Assembly (NCBI GenBank): GCA_935421135.1
Contig: OW285192.1
Coordinates: 14,857,001 to 14,921,000, forward strand
Length of the DNA stretch: 64,000 nt
From: Bugulina stolonifera
Taxonomy: Eukaryota; Bryozoa; Gymnolaemata; Cheilostomatida; Bugulidae
Reading direction: 5' to 3'
Part shown: piece by piece, positions 1 through 14,900 of the stretch
Layout of the letters: each line of letters begins with the position of its first letter
How positions within the stretch are numbered: the stretch's first letter is position 1
The notes under the pieces: model-generated
Seen by the model: the letters and a program-made list of their open reading frames with translations, nothing else
The model's database searches: none
What the model was told of the DNA's origin: nothing
Translations under genes and position numbers: made by a program

Positions 1-177
1 TCATTTGCATAAGTGATGGATGCTTCATTTTTCCAAATGGAAACACAATGAAGATGATGGATAATAATTTCTTTATTTACTTCTCTAAGCCTGTGCTCGT
101 ACCAGTTGTTGGTACACATGTCTTATATGATACGCACATGTAACAGTTTTTACTATTTATAGTATAAGGTATCTTAC

Positions 178-284
178 CTGTATCAACGGGAAAAACAAGA
201 TGGTGCCCCATACAACAGGAAATACAGATCGATAGAGCCAAACTTTCCATTGGTCATCTTCATTCAGTATGAGTATACAAAGAC
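178..284 (-). CDS. Exon of an unidentified membrane-protein gene
   Basis: A 107-nt open exon is bounded by a good acceptor (tgcag just before the first exon base at 284) and a donor (CAG|gtaaga at 178). It begins in phase 1 and ends in phase 0. The translation contains LNEDDQWKVWLYRS followed by the hydrophobic FPVVWGTILFFPLI, which looks like a short loop entering a transmembrane helix. The following exon would lie beyond the left edge of the window. I do not recognise the family. Codon use and both splice sites support a real exon, but with one exon visible the gene cannot be named. A second candidate exon of the same strand is at 4898-5000. Confidence 0.45.
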
Positions 285-3200
285 CTGCAGTACATAACAT
301 GTATATACATGATACATTGAAAGTACATGTACATTGTATTAGCATCTAGTCATCTATTGTAAGGTGTAGATGGGCCCGATTCTCTGCACTATAATTCAGT
401 ATATCAAGTCTTAGCCTGGGTTCCTCTACCTCAGACTGTCAGATAGTGCTGAGGAGTCAACTCAGAGTTTTTCAAAACCAAACTGATCTAGTTTGCAATT
501 TTTTACAAAATCATGGAGGGGAATATTAGTGACCTCTACACCGTACTGAGTATCCACTGACCAGCAGCTGTATAAGCCCAAGATAGCACAAGGGATATTA
601 CTTTGTGCACACCAATTTAGCTAAGATACTAGCCTACTAGGACACTCTTCTCTTCTATATTAATACAATTTTGTGCGAAACATTGTTTTGTTGATATTAT
701 GCATCTTTGTTGGAGGAAAAGCAGCATCACAGAAACAATGAATCAGTGTTTTGTTTTAATTTTAATCAATCTGGCACACCTGGACTAAAGTGTGCAACAG
801 CAAACAGTAAACATTGATTAGAATGTATAAAGTAGAAAGTGTTAAATTCCAACTCCTTTAAGACAAAGTATTATATAGCAACCTACATCTATTATATAGT
901 ACACTAGATATATATGAATTACACTGGAAGTGTGTAAATCATAATTATTCATATTATGCATTTCTAATTGGTTAGTATGTTACTCAAATTATTCAATGTA
1001 TAGTAATTGTGGTCAACTCTTGTAACATTTTCTAATTGTTAGGAAAATCATATATCATAGGATTAGGACAGATTTCCAGATCATAACTAATTGCATGTAC
1101 TTACATGTAGTATTAATTCCTATGCAACCTAGAATGAGGTCCTAATAGAGTTACATGTATATATACATGTAACTCGCCTCAGGACCTCATTCTAGTCTCG
1201 GATCAAGCAGAATAATATGGTCATACAAATACATGTATATATGTATGACCATATTATTCTGCCTGATCCAAGACATCTTATTAACAACGAAATTGCACCA
1301 TTTTAGCCCCATAGACGTTGAATACATTTATGGTTAAACAACTACACAACACTATGTAATGTAATACAATGTTATACATATTTATTTGAGAGATATAGGA
1401 GTTGCCCATCCAATGTCATTGGTTAATGTAGCAGAAGTATGCTCATATCCTGAGGCACTATGGGATAGAATTGTACAAAACACCATCAAGTTCAATCTTT
1501 GAAATACCACACTCAAAGTTGTTAGAACTTGAACTTTGAGAATCAACATAAATAATAGAAATGAATAAAGCTGTAAGCAGACTGGGAGACAGACTACTAG
1601 TTTGTTTATATTTAAGGACACTCTAGGATTACATTCACTAGATTAGTTTACTTACAATAGAGAATCTGATTAAGAGCTCCACTAATTAAAGGGCTAAATG
1701 TGTGATTTGTTACACTGCATTGTTCTCCTATTAAAAAGGAGTAGCTCACCAAATTATTTTATAGCTATTGTATTCTTTTGAAATAAAAAAGCTTGAAATA
1801 CCTACTCTAGTGAAAAGAGTTTATCTTATTTGAAATATTAGCTCATTGAAGAATCATCCACTTCTCAGTTTTGTGTATTATTTAGGCCCTTATGTACTTG
1901 ACAACTTCACAGCTGTAGAAGCATAGAGGTAGTGTAGGTTTACCACCACAGTAGTTTGCAGTTAGTTAAAGTGAATCTCACCAGCCCTGTGAGAACTTAT
2001 TGTGTGTAATCATGCAGTTTGACTAATAAAATTTACACCCATCAACAACAGTTTCACTAATAACATAGTATGATATGATAATAAAATTAACACACATGTA
2101 CAAGTATGTTCATTCAACAAGCTAATGAGATTAATTATTGATAAGCCCACAAAGTAGAGGAGTTAGTACAGGCCTATAGAAGGGCCTTGCCGCTATCGCT
2201 GGCATGGATTCACTATTTTACAGAAGGGGGTGTGCACATGACACCAGTTTTAGTCTTATTACCTTGAAATCAGAAATATCTCACCCATAATTCATCTGTA
2301 TAGATGTCCCATAATCCAAATGCATAGGTGTCAGGCCTAGGAACAGATTTATTCCCATAACTATTTTTAATTATTAAAATAATGTAGATATCCATCATGA
2401 AATTACATAAAATACATGAATCACACTAGAATAGAACATCAATCCCTGACCTCAATTACATTAATAACAACTTTTCGTAATAAATCTCACAGAGGAAATA
2501 CAATGTATGTTGTTAATCAAAATTCACTTTAATTCTACTTTTAATTTATGTTCATCAGCGTCTAACTTGGTAAGTACTGCATAGCGTGTATCGGACAACA
2601 ATGGACTACAACCTATGGATGAATGGATGCTGATTGGTTGTTTTCTGTTCCCTTGGCTGGCGGCTCTGCTGTCGGGGGTTGCGGAGTGCTGAATGGGGCT
2701 ATCATAACTCTAGTTCCGAACTATCTGTATATTAGTTTCATTTTAAAAACTTAGTTACTTGCTTTTAGAATACAATAAACAGCAATAAAAAATTGTATTA
2801 AACTTGAATCCTAATCAGTTCAGAGAGACAGAAGTACCAACCATTTCGCACTTTATAGCCCTAGGATGCAGGTGAACGTATTATGGATTGTACACTGTAT
2901 ATAACTTTTTGCTTGAATTAAGCCATATCCTATAATTTTTGTAGAAGAAACCCAGGCCACCTGATCTACATGTGCAGTATACCACTGCTGCTGCCTCTAG
3001 AACAAATCCACATTACAGTAACATATTACCTCAAATGGAAAACTGTCAATGTTCATTTAGAATAATTACAATTTAATCATAGCCGAATTCAATGCCTATA
3101 TTATACTGATCACAAATGGGACTCTATTCACCAGCAATGAATATGAATATAACTGAATATTTCAATGCTAATAAAATTTAATTCATTCCAGACTGATTGA

Positions 3201-4897
3201 ACAGAAACAATGCTACATACAACTGTATTGCTTACTAAGTAACTAATCAAGAACAATCAAATACAATGTATGTCATGTATTGTAAACATTTATCAATAAC
3301 TTATACTATATTAGATATTTAATTAGATATTCCCACACATACGTAGCTTGATTAGCCATTGAATAGGTTGGATTTGTGTGTTATACACCCTGTAGAAGGT
3401 AGTGACTGGAAGAACTTACCACACTTACATATATCAGGTAAGTACTCCAGTAATTAGGCTTCATCTATTGTAGAATATATTACCTAATAATCTAATATTC
3501 ACTTAGGACTGTTGTGTAGACTATTATATACATATGGTATACATATATACGTTATCAGCATTATCAAATAGCTTTGAGTTTTGAGATTAATTCACTGTGT
3601 GTATTATATAATATATTACATGTATATAATTATTTTAAACTAATTAGTATTTAGTCTGACCAATGCTGTAGTAACTATAGTTTTTGCTGCCATGCAAAAA
3701 TAGTGATGTTACTACATGTATATGTAGGTCATGCAGAGAGTGCTGTTTGGATAACATTATATATTTGGTGGTACATTTATATTTATTCGTATAAAAATCT
3801 CTGAACAGTGTCAATGGAATCGAATTTTGAACCATTATCATTGTGACAGTTAAAATTTGTAGTCATACAGAAGTGCCAAAAGCTCATGTATATTACATGA
3901 ATATATATTTGCATTGATAATACTGTGGCATGTGATTTTACAATGTAAAAGCGAATGGAACTATTCGCTGTCTTTAATATTATTCCTGACTTTGTATTAT
4001 TTATTGCGCTGCTGAGGCAAGAGACCATTTTTATCTTTCTCTCACACCAGAGAGTCTGTAGCGTCTATTAGATTTATGTGATTGCATTATAATAAGGGCC
4101 ACAAGACAAAGTTGATTACCATCTACAATCTAATAAAGTGTTAACTTATTAACAATTAGCATCTTTCACATAGCAAGCCAATCATATAGATTGTAGACAA
4201 GTGTGACTAGAGGGAGGATAACTCCAATCACTTCACATACCTTCTATTAGTATTATTGGCATATAATGTAATAGCAATACTAATATTAGACAACCTTAGA
4301 AGTATAGGCACTAAACACACTAGCCCTCAAAAATTTAAACTGACTTAGATTAGATCTACATGTGTTATACATGTAAATTATGTTATAAGAATAGTAGGGA
4401 AAAAACAAATTGTATAGATGTGGGTCTCTATATTTGCACCTTATGTACCGTAGAATTGCATTCCATGCAGCAGAAAAATAGTAGCCTATTCATATACAGC
4501 AAAATGCTATTCCTAGCAGCAAACAAATGGTAGCCTAGATACAGTGTAGAATCTTTAATGTTAGACACTATAATATAGAAATATAAGCATTATTAATCTT
4601 GGCTGCTATACACATGTATGATTGGTCTGTAGACAGCTATTACACATAAATCATATGTACACTTAAATCCAGTCAATAATATTTATTATTTATTGAATGA
4701 ATATAGAAATTATCAGCCATCTAAGTTATATACTTGCTGAGGGCACTATCCTCTCCGCTGAATGTAATACTCAGAACAATTGTATAGTTTTACGCAATCT
4801 ATAATTAGAGGATTTAATTCCAGACTAATTTCATTCCATCCTATGCAAGCATACACATGTTGTATTGTATATAATATACCTATATAGGGAATGATAC
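285..4897. other. AT-rich non-coding stretch with a small GC-rich patch
   Basis: No convincing exon was found apart from stop-free fragments. The stretch holds the paired hairpins at 1130-1270 and an isolated GC-rich patch around 2600-2720. That patch contains a CCAAT box on the minus strand (ATTGG on plus near 2634) and could be a promoter for the minus-strand exon at 178-284. No start codon or first exon could be tied to it. Confidence 0.4.
1130..1270. repeat. Two adjacent perfect-stem hairpins
   Basis: Two palindromes lie back to back. The first has arms of ctagaatgaggtcct and aggacctcattctag around an inner acatgtatatatacatgt palindrome (about 1130-1194). The second has arms beginning gatcaagcagaataat and ending attattctgcctgatc around another tacatgtata core (about 1202-1269). 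Each could fold into a cruciform or transcribed hairpin. They look like two small foldback MITEs, or one MITE pair inserted side by side. Confidence 0.75.
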
Positions 4898-5000
4898 CTC
4901 AGTGATATCAGGTAGATGATGCCACATATCGTCCTCATCTCCCATAAAGAAGGTTAATTTGTAACCAAGTAAGAGCATATCTACATGCCATGCTAATAAA
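4898..5000 (-). CDS. Candidate exon, unknown product
   Basis: A 103-nt open stretch lies between a ctacag acceptor and a GAG|gtatca donor, starting in phase 2 and ending in phase 0. The peptide is LLAWHVDMLLLGYKLTFF followed by an acidic MGDEDDMWHHLPDITE. It could be an upstream exon of the same minus-strand gene as the exon at 178-284, which starts in phase 1, so at least one further exon would be required between them. There is no family match, and it may be chance. Confidence 0.25.
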
Positions 5001-8000
5001 CTGTAGCTATGATAGAGTGTGTCTATTTGACTCATGGTGTGTGATTCATTTACCATGGAGACATGTACATGTATAATATACTCCTTTATAAACACTATAA
5101 CTTTAGTTAAGTAGATACTGTTCTTGAAAATTTCAAAGAGTGAGGCAATCCCACATAGTGGAGTGTAGAGCTAGCAACTAATACCACATCTCGCCATGAA
5201 CAGTAAATACTACATCATGTGATTATTGTAGAAAATAACGAGAACGTTTATTATCAAATATCATAAGCAAGCATTGCTTTGCATAACTGCATTTGTAGGC
5301 CTACCTGTGTTTTATTAGCTTATGTGTTAATTTTTTAAGCTGATGATCAAAGGGTAACAGTTGTAGGCCTACTTAATTGTTTTGTATCATTATATATTTA
5401 TTTAATTTAAATATTTATGCAAAAATCAACCTCAGTCAGATAAATTCATGAATTTTAAAACATGATGACTCAGGTGAAGGTGAAATGCTGAATGTGTTTT
5501 ATCAAAGTTCAAAGTTATATTAAATTATAAATATATATCGGAATGCAATATATCCTGCAGTAAAGTATTTGGTTAAAATTAGCTTTCTGTTTTATGCAAC
5601 ACAACTGTTCCACCCTTTGGTCTGTAGTTTCTACATGATGGCTGCTACACTGATACTACTTGATTTAGTAGAATGAATGTATGAAGTCAACTAAATACTC
5701 GTACATATAATACAGTAAATGTATATATAACGAGTGTAGAGGATATAGGATTACCTATACAATAGTACTCTAGACCCAGATGGACAAGGTATTTGGTAGA
5801 ATGCATTAGGTAATATACTGTATGCAAAGTGCTAGCTATGCACAGGACAGGATAAAATAATAATACATGTGCAATGTACAGTGTGTATATATTCAGTATG
5901 GTATTACTATTACTACATGCATGACTTGTAGTTTACCATTACTATAACAATGGAAACACCAGATGTTATCCAGGATATGGAGGAACTAATCCCACATCGT
6001 CCTTGGAGGTGTTAGTAGATATAATACCATAGCTTTACTGATTGGGGGTGTTCCCTGGTTTATAAGTAGATTTAACCATGTAACATATCCAGGTAATACG
6101 ATAAGTAACCAACATTATTGACAAAACATACAGACCAATAGTATTGTATTCTCATTTTAACTATTTACTACTACTACTAGCAGAAGTGGCAATGTTGTTG
6201 AATAAAGGTACCTGCAGTACTGCCATATATTCTACATACAGACATAGGGTGCTCTTTCATGTTAATGGTTTGAAATGCATTACTACTTTATTTTACTAGT
6301 CTCCCTGTAATTTCAAAACGAAAGCAAACAGAATAAATATGATATTATTATAATAATGTAGTCTGTGGGCTGTAATATGTATAATTACATGTATGTTCTA
6401 TAACATGCAGAATAATGGAAATACAGTAATATTATAGAGGATATAATTGTGGCTTATTACTGTACACTGCATCCTTGGAACATAGGCTATAACTTCATTG
6501 GTTTTAGTATTGTTCTGCCTTTTGATGGTACAGAGTAATTTTCTAAGAACTGAAACTATTTAGACACAAACGGTAATACCAATACATACATGAAACCAAG
6601 AGTGTGGCTATGTCTATTATATGAAGAGGATGTTTGAAATACATGCCACAAATAGTCTAAAGTTGCTGATTTACTACATTTTATTCCTGCCATACAGCTC
6701 TTACATCTATATAACCTAAGTTCCAAACAGAGTAGTACAATTGGCCTCCTCGTGATTTTTGGTGGATTTAGAGCTGAGGCTACTAGGGTGGTGGAGCAAT
6801 AGGCTAATAGGGAAAGGGATAATAGACACAGACTTACAACTAAGGACTTGAAGTGGTCTTAATATGTTTACTAGTTTTGTAGCAGAAGGCGATATCATTA
6901 GTGTCTAACATTATACTCTTCAAGTAATTGGTAAATTAAAATGGTAAAGTGTTACAAGGGCCTGGGGCCAGCCATCATCCCCATTGTTCATGTAATAAAT
7001 ATATCATTTCACTGAAATACTTCATTTACATTGTAGGTACTTGATGCTAATTTAGTTTTGAGTGTCTATTTGCAACAATAATATTTGAATACATGCCTAG
7101 CCTCTAACACACAAGCCTCATGCATGCCATACTACACCTAACGTACAAATATATATACACTATCTAGAATAGAGTTGAGTATATTATTACTTACTTGACA
7201 AATATACATTGACACTATATGCCCGAGGGAGACACTTAATGCGACATGCTGTTAAGGGTTTATTTTAAATATTTATTTAGTAATCAGTATAGCTTAAAAA
7301 CTACAACCATTAATTAATAAACATTTACAGGTTTTGTGGTAAGACTAGGACTATTAGTAGAAGGAAACTTGGCCAAATCACATTAAAGGTAAATCATGGT
7401 AAATCATAGCAATTTAGATGTTTGGCTACTGATCCTCCACTCTCAAATTCTACAGGCAGATAGGGCCTATGAGAGAGTAAAATGGGTTTTGGGGGGTGTC
7501 ATTGTGAATTAGCCTATGTTCTACAGATTCACATACTGTAGCTCTACATGTTCAGTTCACAATAATGCACAGGTCATCCTGATATTACGGTTAGGTAGGA
7601 CTCCTACAAACCTGCTACTAAGCTGGATAGAATGACTGTAAATGTAACAACTAATATTACCTGAATAAATTACTCGCTTACTCAAGTCTAAGTTCTACTT
7701 GTACTATTGCAAATCACTGAGACAGTGTTGTAATCTGTTCTAAATTATGCTAAAAATCTAATCTATTACATAACATTAAACTGAAATATTGCCAAATTGA
7801 TTAATTAAAGGTAAATGCTATGAGTGTAATGTGCAGAGATGGCACTTGAACATGTCCTCTTGAAGTGTGTATGATGTTAGCTTGTAAGAGGTAAAAGATC
7901 TTTACCATAAATACAATATCATATCTATGGTCTTTGCAAGCTTGAGAAACATGTTTTCCTTCCTTTGCAAGGTATTCAAATATAGCATAAAGCAAACACA

Positions 8001-8943
8001 CACATAAGCCCTACACACTGTAGTTATAATGTACATCATGTTGCATAGGTAATTCTATTAGTCTCTATGAGAATGTGTTAAGACCCACAGTAATTATTTA
8101 GTTTCTACTAATTCCTTGTAATTCCCTGTTTGTTCTTTTCTTGCCTTCAGTTGATCCTATACAGTCTCCCCATTATAATACATAAACACTAGCAAATGGC
8201 TTTGATTCCTTAAGACTTTGTTGCAAACAACAGCTATGCTTTATTTTCCTTGTATCTAAGCATTTAACTAAACCATAACATATATCAATATGCAATACGA
8301 TGTTGATATAATTATTGTTTCTAAAACTATTAATATTTAAATAGTATGTGTAACAATATCAACTGACATTTCAAAACTGCTAAACATCAATTATAGAGTT
8401 TTATAGTTTCCAATGAAACATGGTGATTAATATACTCTTCTACTCTTGTGAACAAAAAGGTGGAAGAAAAGCATTTATTACACTGTCTAACTGAATTGAT
8501 CGTGATAGTGGCATTACTACAACCACTCATTCTAAGCACTCTTTGGAAACCGACCAATGAATAGCTAGCAAGCATGACCAGGCTGACAAATGTAAATATT
8601 GCTAAAGGGCTATTCATTATTTTATAGGCTGGCAAACAAGTCAGTTCTACTGAGGAGATTATCCGCCACTGTTTAGCAGGATTTGAGGAGGCTTATAGAA
8701 TAGAGAGGATATGTCGATACTGTGTCTACTATAAGCTCCTCAAAACTTAACTACTCTTGTAAGCTACAAGAAAGAACAATATTTTAGTGTTACTGACACT
8801 CGTCTCAACTACTTGCCTCCTGTTTATCTTCATCAACTAAGGAGAAAGGGAGAAAACAAGAAGTAAAAGTTGTTACAAACTAGAGTATCACATTGCATGT
8901 TTTACTACAGCTAGTATATTGGATATAGTACTACTACCAAGTG
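5001..8943. other. AT-rich intergenic DNA, nothing recognised
   Basis: There are only short, low-complexity open frames on both strands and no splice-bounded exon I would defend. The longest is 82 codons on the minus strand at 8387-8635. Its start is hydrophobic, but it has no family match. The right end is presumably the promoter of the LRR receptor gene that starts at 8944. Confidence 0.5.
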
Positions 8944-11900
8944 ATGGAGGGACACAGACATCAATATAATACCATGTATAATATACTGTTAGTAGCTCTA
9001 GTCCTCACACAGGGATTTATATCTACTACACGAGCACAGACACAGGAGTGTCATAGAGGTAAGATACAAATTTCTCACTCAAATCTCTAATAGTATATTA
9101 CATGTATATGGACTAGTTATCATACAATGACAACTGTTGATAATCATTCTATATTACAAGCTCCAAGAGCTGGAGATGTTCTCTTGGTTGCTGGCAGATA
9201 GTTATGGTGGACATTGCCAGTCTTACTGAAACCATTTCATGTTATTTTTGACAAAGTACATTACATTATCTAATTAATTAGGTAAGCTATATATTAGAGC
9301 TGAAATGTGTTTTAGTTTAGGGCTAAATCGAGGAATTATCTGGTGTTTTATGGTGCATTTTATTTTACATGCTATTCCATAAGCACATGATCATCGACTA
9401 AATACAAACCAGAAGTACACATAGTACAGTGGTGAGCCAACTCAATAGTACATGTGTATACGTTACTCCACGATGTTTCATAAGTCAAGAGACATAGGCT
9501 TGCATGTATATATTAGTAGCAGGGCTATAGCTAAAATACATGGATGTCTATGTGCCCTTTTTCTCATGGCAGCAATGCATTGTAACTCGCAGTCTCCAAG
9601 GGGTTTACCTCTAGTCATAAAACATTGATGTCTAACTTGCTAAAACACAATGTGGCCTAATAATTTAAAGTGTTTGTTCTATGCTTAGCATACCGATAAC
9701 CGATATTGCATTCATAGTTGGTTGAACTTTACCATACAACTTGTCCGAAACAGAACATAGTGTAGTCAAAATAATATCAAAGGATGCATCCATCTGTTGA
9801 GCTAGCCTGGGTTTCAAACCAACTTTTAGTAAATTTTAGTGCAGTGAGTTGAACTGGTGCCTGGAGTGACTCTGGGTGACCTGGTATACTGATACCCAGG
9901 CTCCAAGGTTATTAGACAGCTAGTAAAGGAGGTATTTAGGGTTCAGTGTAGTCTATGCTCAGTCAGAGAAGCTCCAATGTGGAGGTAACTTCAACGGAAA
10001 ACACTGTGATGGATGACCTCCTATTTTACCTGTTAGTGTATAATACATCTAATTATACAGTGTTATGTTGATGTGATTACATTGGTTGCCTATTTTATGT
10101 TGATAGGCATGTAGATTAGTCATAGCCTGGTTCAACATTCTCCTTGAACATTAATAACGTGTAATTTCCTCAACTCTAGAGGATTTGAATATCGTTATTT
10201 GCAAAGTAATCAAATGTTTTCTTTTATATACCATGAGGTGAGGCCAAACCTTCCTAAAAAATTATTATAACAGGGAGACTATTAAATAATGTTGATAAGT
10301 ACATGCCTAATTCATGTAACAATCATTTCCAGCTATTAGCAAAGAAATTTATGGGAATTGAAAAGTGGCTTCAGTTTTTAAGCCAGGATGAGATCAGTCT
10401 TGTATATTTGACAAACAGTAAGAAACAACCAAGTAGATTTAGTCACCTTAGATTTTGTTTGACCTAGTCACAAATCACAACATAGAGAATAGATAAGTTC
10501 ATACATATTGTAGAACGTGTCAAAGCAGACGTACCCCTAGAGCTCTAGACTGTATTTTGCAACTATTCCATTTTGTACCAGCCTAACTTACATTCCGTCA
10601 CTGTTTTAGATTGGGCTGACTGTGAATGTACGGAAGAGAGAGGCTTTCAAACCGTCAACAGAAAGATGAGCTGCTACAATACCAGATTCTCTACATTACC
10701 ACAAATACCTGCCGATATTTCTGATCTAGAATTTTACAGAATTAATCTACCGACTCTAGAAAACAACACATTCGCTGGCCTGACAAACCTAAAGGTAGGT
10801 ATTTAATTAAAACTATAGGCACACAGGCTGCTTAAATTAGGTGGTAGACATACTGCAGTAATGACAGCGTTTGAATCACTTCCCTTTTCCAGTTAGATAT
10901 CTAAACTCTCTCCTTCTCTGCCAGAAACGCTATAATCAACACAGACATAGAGAACAGTAGCAGAGGAATTACTAAGCTAATAATCCATAATATTCTACTC
11001 TCACCCAGTTCTTAGTGCCACAATCACAAAAACAATAGGACTTAATAACACTGGAGGTATTAATTAAAAAAAGTGTTATACAGCGTCTCTGGCCAGTATG
11101 GGATTAGTGTCAATTATATACATGCCACATATGCAACTTCCCAGTTTCTAGATTTATATTCTCTAATAGCAATCCTAGAACAATAAAAATTATGGCCAGC
11201 CATCAAAGCCAGCCAAGGTAATAAAGTTTATGTTTCTTTCGAGTTGAAATTGTTTCCGCTGCAAGAACTAGCATGTCTGTTAAGCCGTTGGTTGTCACCT
11301 GTGTCCAACGAAGTTAATGTACCGTAGAAATAGATTAAAACATATCTATGGTAGTAATTAGGCAGAGATCTGTGATAAGACTATCAATTAAACAGCACTT
11401 AGCGCAATATCTTGTTTGATCATCGTACATGGTAATAAATGCAAACCTTCCAAGTGTAACAAGTTGATACCATTCTATTTACCATTACCAAAATGGCTGT
11501 GCCGCTGGCAGTTGAATAATGGAAACCTTCCATGTCTTTCTGATGCAGACTAGTACATATGCATACATATATTATTATGTATTATGTATTACATAATTAA
11601 ATTGTGATGCTGGAGACTCTATGCCTTGCTTATTATTATTGCCATAGCAAGTTGTTATTTCTACATGTACTTATTTACTGCCTACATTAGTGCACTGCAT
11701 TATAGACCCTAGTTGATCTTATTTTGAGAGGGTTCAAATGGAGTAAAACAAGCGTTTCTGTAAAGTTGACTGCATGTGGACTAATGTGTTTTTGACCAAT
11801 AGTTTACAATTACTACATTTTAGCGATTGGTGTTGGATTTCTGTGAGATCGAGAAAATAGAAGTATTGGCATTTAGCCAGCTGCGAAACTTAAAAGAGTT

Positions 11901-14900
11901 GGATTTGAAGAATAATAAAATCCAAGATTTACCAGATCTGGTCTTTAGAGATTTAACCAGGTATGTAACCATACAATATTTTCCATTCGCTACCATTTCA
12001 TTGGTAAAACCCTAGATATAGAAATAGATAGTGTATTAGTGGAGGACCGATAGTCTAAGTCACATTCAGTTGAAACCTTACGCAGATTGTATATTAATAG
12101 CTGAAACAATTGCAAAAGTTATTCATCAACAAGCAAGCTGGTTTCCCCACAAGCTGCCGACCCTCAAAGAATATATGGAGATATAAATAACTATATTATA
12201 CTGTGCAGTATGTAAGCACCATGTCAAAACCGAGTGGTTTATATTCACAGTCTAGAGACACTAAGGCTATCAAACAACCTGATTGAGTACCTAGGAAGCA
12301 GCATCCTGGTTGGTTTGACCAGTCTGGTGAAGTTAGATATGGAGAGCAACCAGCTAACCGATTTACCAGAGGATGCATTCTATCAATTGCAGAACTTAGA
12401 GACGCTCTCGTAAGTTGGCATTATAACAGCGTGTACGGGTGAGATTATGTAATAATTAGATAGCCTGAGATTGATGTTTGGTAAGCCAGAGGAATAATTA
12501 CAAATTTCATCGGACGAAATATTTTACCGCTGTGTATGTAATGTTGAACTTGAACATCTGGCTGTGTTTAAACCGCGTAACCTTGTATAACATCAAAATT
12601 CTATTCCATAGGTTGGCTCGAAACAGGCTGACAACATTGCCGGCTGCCTTATTCCAGATGAACCCAAGGCTTGCAACCTTAACACTCACAAAGAACAAGA
12701 TTTCATATGTTCACCCAGACACCTTCAGTAAGTAGCTAATGTGTAAAACAGTCAGCGTTTTTAGATACTGCTAAATCGGATGACATTCTTAACAGAGAAA
12801 AAACGGCAATGGTTTTCATACAAACTGCCTCCAAAGTTAACTTCTGCATTGCGCTCAGCTCATTTATAAATTTGAATTTGAGCAGAAGGGAGAGTTATTG
12901 ATCAAGTCATCCATGAACAATGTGCAAGATTAGCACTTAGTAGGCCAGATACTAGACACTTGCTATCACTAATCAAGTGTGTAATGCAAATTGAATTCAT
13001 GTCACTAGAAGAATGAAAGTCAGTCCTAAGCCTTGAGGGAACATTTTATAGATGAACTGTTGAATAATCGTATTAGCTTGTAGACAATCTACTTAGTACA
13101 CTTATTACTCAGCTACTACTAGTACTACGATTAGTAGCCACATCCTATTTTTATTTATTTCCTGTAGATAAGTCCTTGAACTTGGCCACCATAGACCTGG
13201 AAGATAATCGTTTGACTACAATCAGCGAAACACTATTCTCTCAGCTATTTCAGCTTCAGATTATCAATCTTAAAGGAAACAAGTTTATATGTGACTGTAA
13301 TATGGCTGGATTTCGACTTTGGTCTTCAACGGTAAGTACATACATGTACATTATATTAACATACCGCGGAGGACCTACATGTGTTTAATGCTTGATGAAT
13401 ATGTGGTAGCGGAAAAGGGCAAATGTAACAACATCGAAATTTATTCATTTTAAATTCATGTTACAACTGTAGGCACGTCTGCAGTGGAATGCAGAACAGA
13501 GTGGAATTTGTCAGTCTCCACAAAAGCTACAAGGACGGTTTCTTCTTAATGTTGACATTTCTGATCTCATATGTACCACGACAACTACTACTACTACAAC
13601 CACTACTACTCCCACTACTACAACAACTCGAATAACATCTAAACTCAACTCTGGGGCAGTAGCTGGAGATGGATTGGTATGTTAGTTACCGCATCAAGAT
13701 TTACCCCTCTTACGTATGAGAAAACAACTCTTAAAATCAACACAGTTAGTTGCATATTCCACTGACTGGGAGCATTAGTTCTGCAGCATTAAGCATACAG
13801 ATAGTTTTATATACAGATAATCATCACAACATGCGTGAGACTATAAAAGATTCATTTGTTATTCTAATGTTGTACAGACGGAAGATCTTTTATTGAAATA
13901 GATTTTTCCAAGGAAATAATTTTCAGTTATACTGAAATAATGCAACGATGTGTTTTTTCAAAATATTTAGACAACTGAGGGTAAAGAAATGGACAAGCTG
14001 ACAATAATAATCATAGCTGTAAGTTGTGTTGGTGGGTGCTTATTAGTGGCTGCAATAATTGCCATTAGCGTCTACTGCTGTAAACGAAGAAAGCGGAATA
14101 AGCCTCGACAGGTCAAGTACATACTTAAACCAGCAAACATTGACGTAAAAGATGGTGATAAGCCGGATATACAGGTGAGAAGTGTATTCAGAATAAACAC
14201 AGTCATACATTCAACATTTCTACATTACATGTATAGTTTATTTAATCGCAAATGTATTACGGATTTAATCTTTAGTAAGACCTTGGTGTTTACATGTCGA
14301 TTGAATGATACAATAGCCATACCTCGTACAGTTCCATGAAATTCTAGAACATTTTTAAAGATTTATGAAGGAGTTGTCCTCTCTTTCTGTAATATTGTGT
14401 ATGTTTCACGATATTCATTTTAGAGATCACTGATGTATGTTTCAGTTCATCAATGATGATAAACGCAATAATTAAATTTGATTTTATGCAATAAAATTTA
14501 TAATTTATATTGATAAAATGTTTGAATTTCTCATTTGTAGAGTAATTATCAGAATGGTTTAGCTGTACCCGACTTGATTTCGAATGGTAGCCTCAAGAAG
14601 GAAGTGCATACATTTGAAGAAAACTACAAACCCAACATTATGCCTACTGAGACAGATCTAGATGAAGATTTAAAACACGGCTATGAAAATCAGGTGTTCA
14701 CAAATGATCGGTCCCGGGACATCTATACGATTAGTAAGTATTTATAGCCAATACAATCTTTGTGTACAATTACCATTAATTTAGCTCGCATTTATGAAAG
14801 TTTGATACACAAACTAGAAATAGGAACAGTGTTGTCATTACCTTATGTAAATATTGACCAGTTCATAATGGCTCTATTAGTAAATTGCGTAACCTATTTT

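Noticed and set aside
2619..2696. Plus-strand 25-codon frame resembling a signal peptide (MDEWMLIGCFLFPWLAAL)
   Set aside because: It stops at once with no usable donor. More likely part of a GC-rich promoter patch.
8387..8635. 82-codon minus-strand frame with a hydrophobic start
   Set aside because: No splice context or recognisable motif, and it lies just upstream of the divergent LRR gene. Could be a small secreted peptide, but unsupported.
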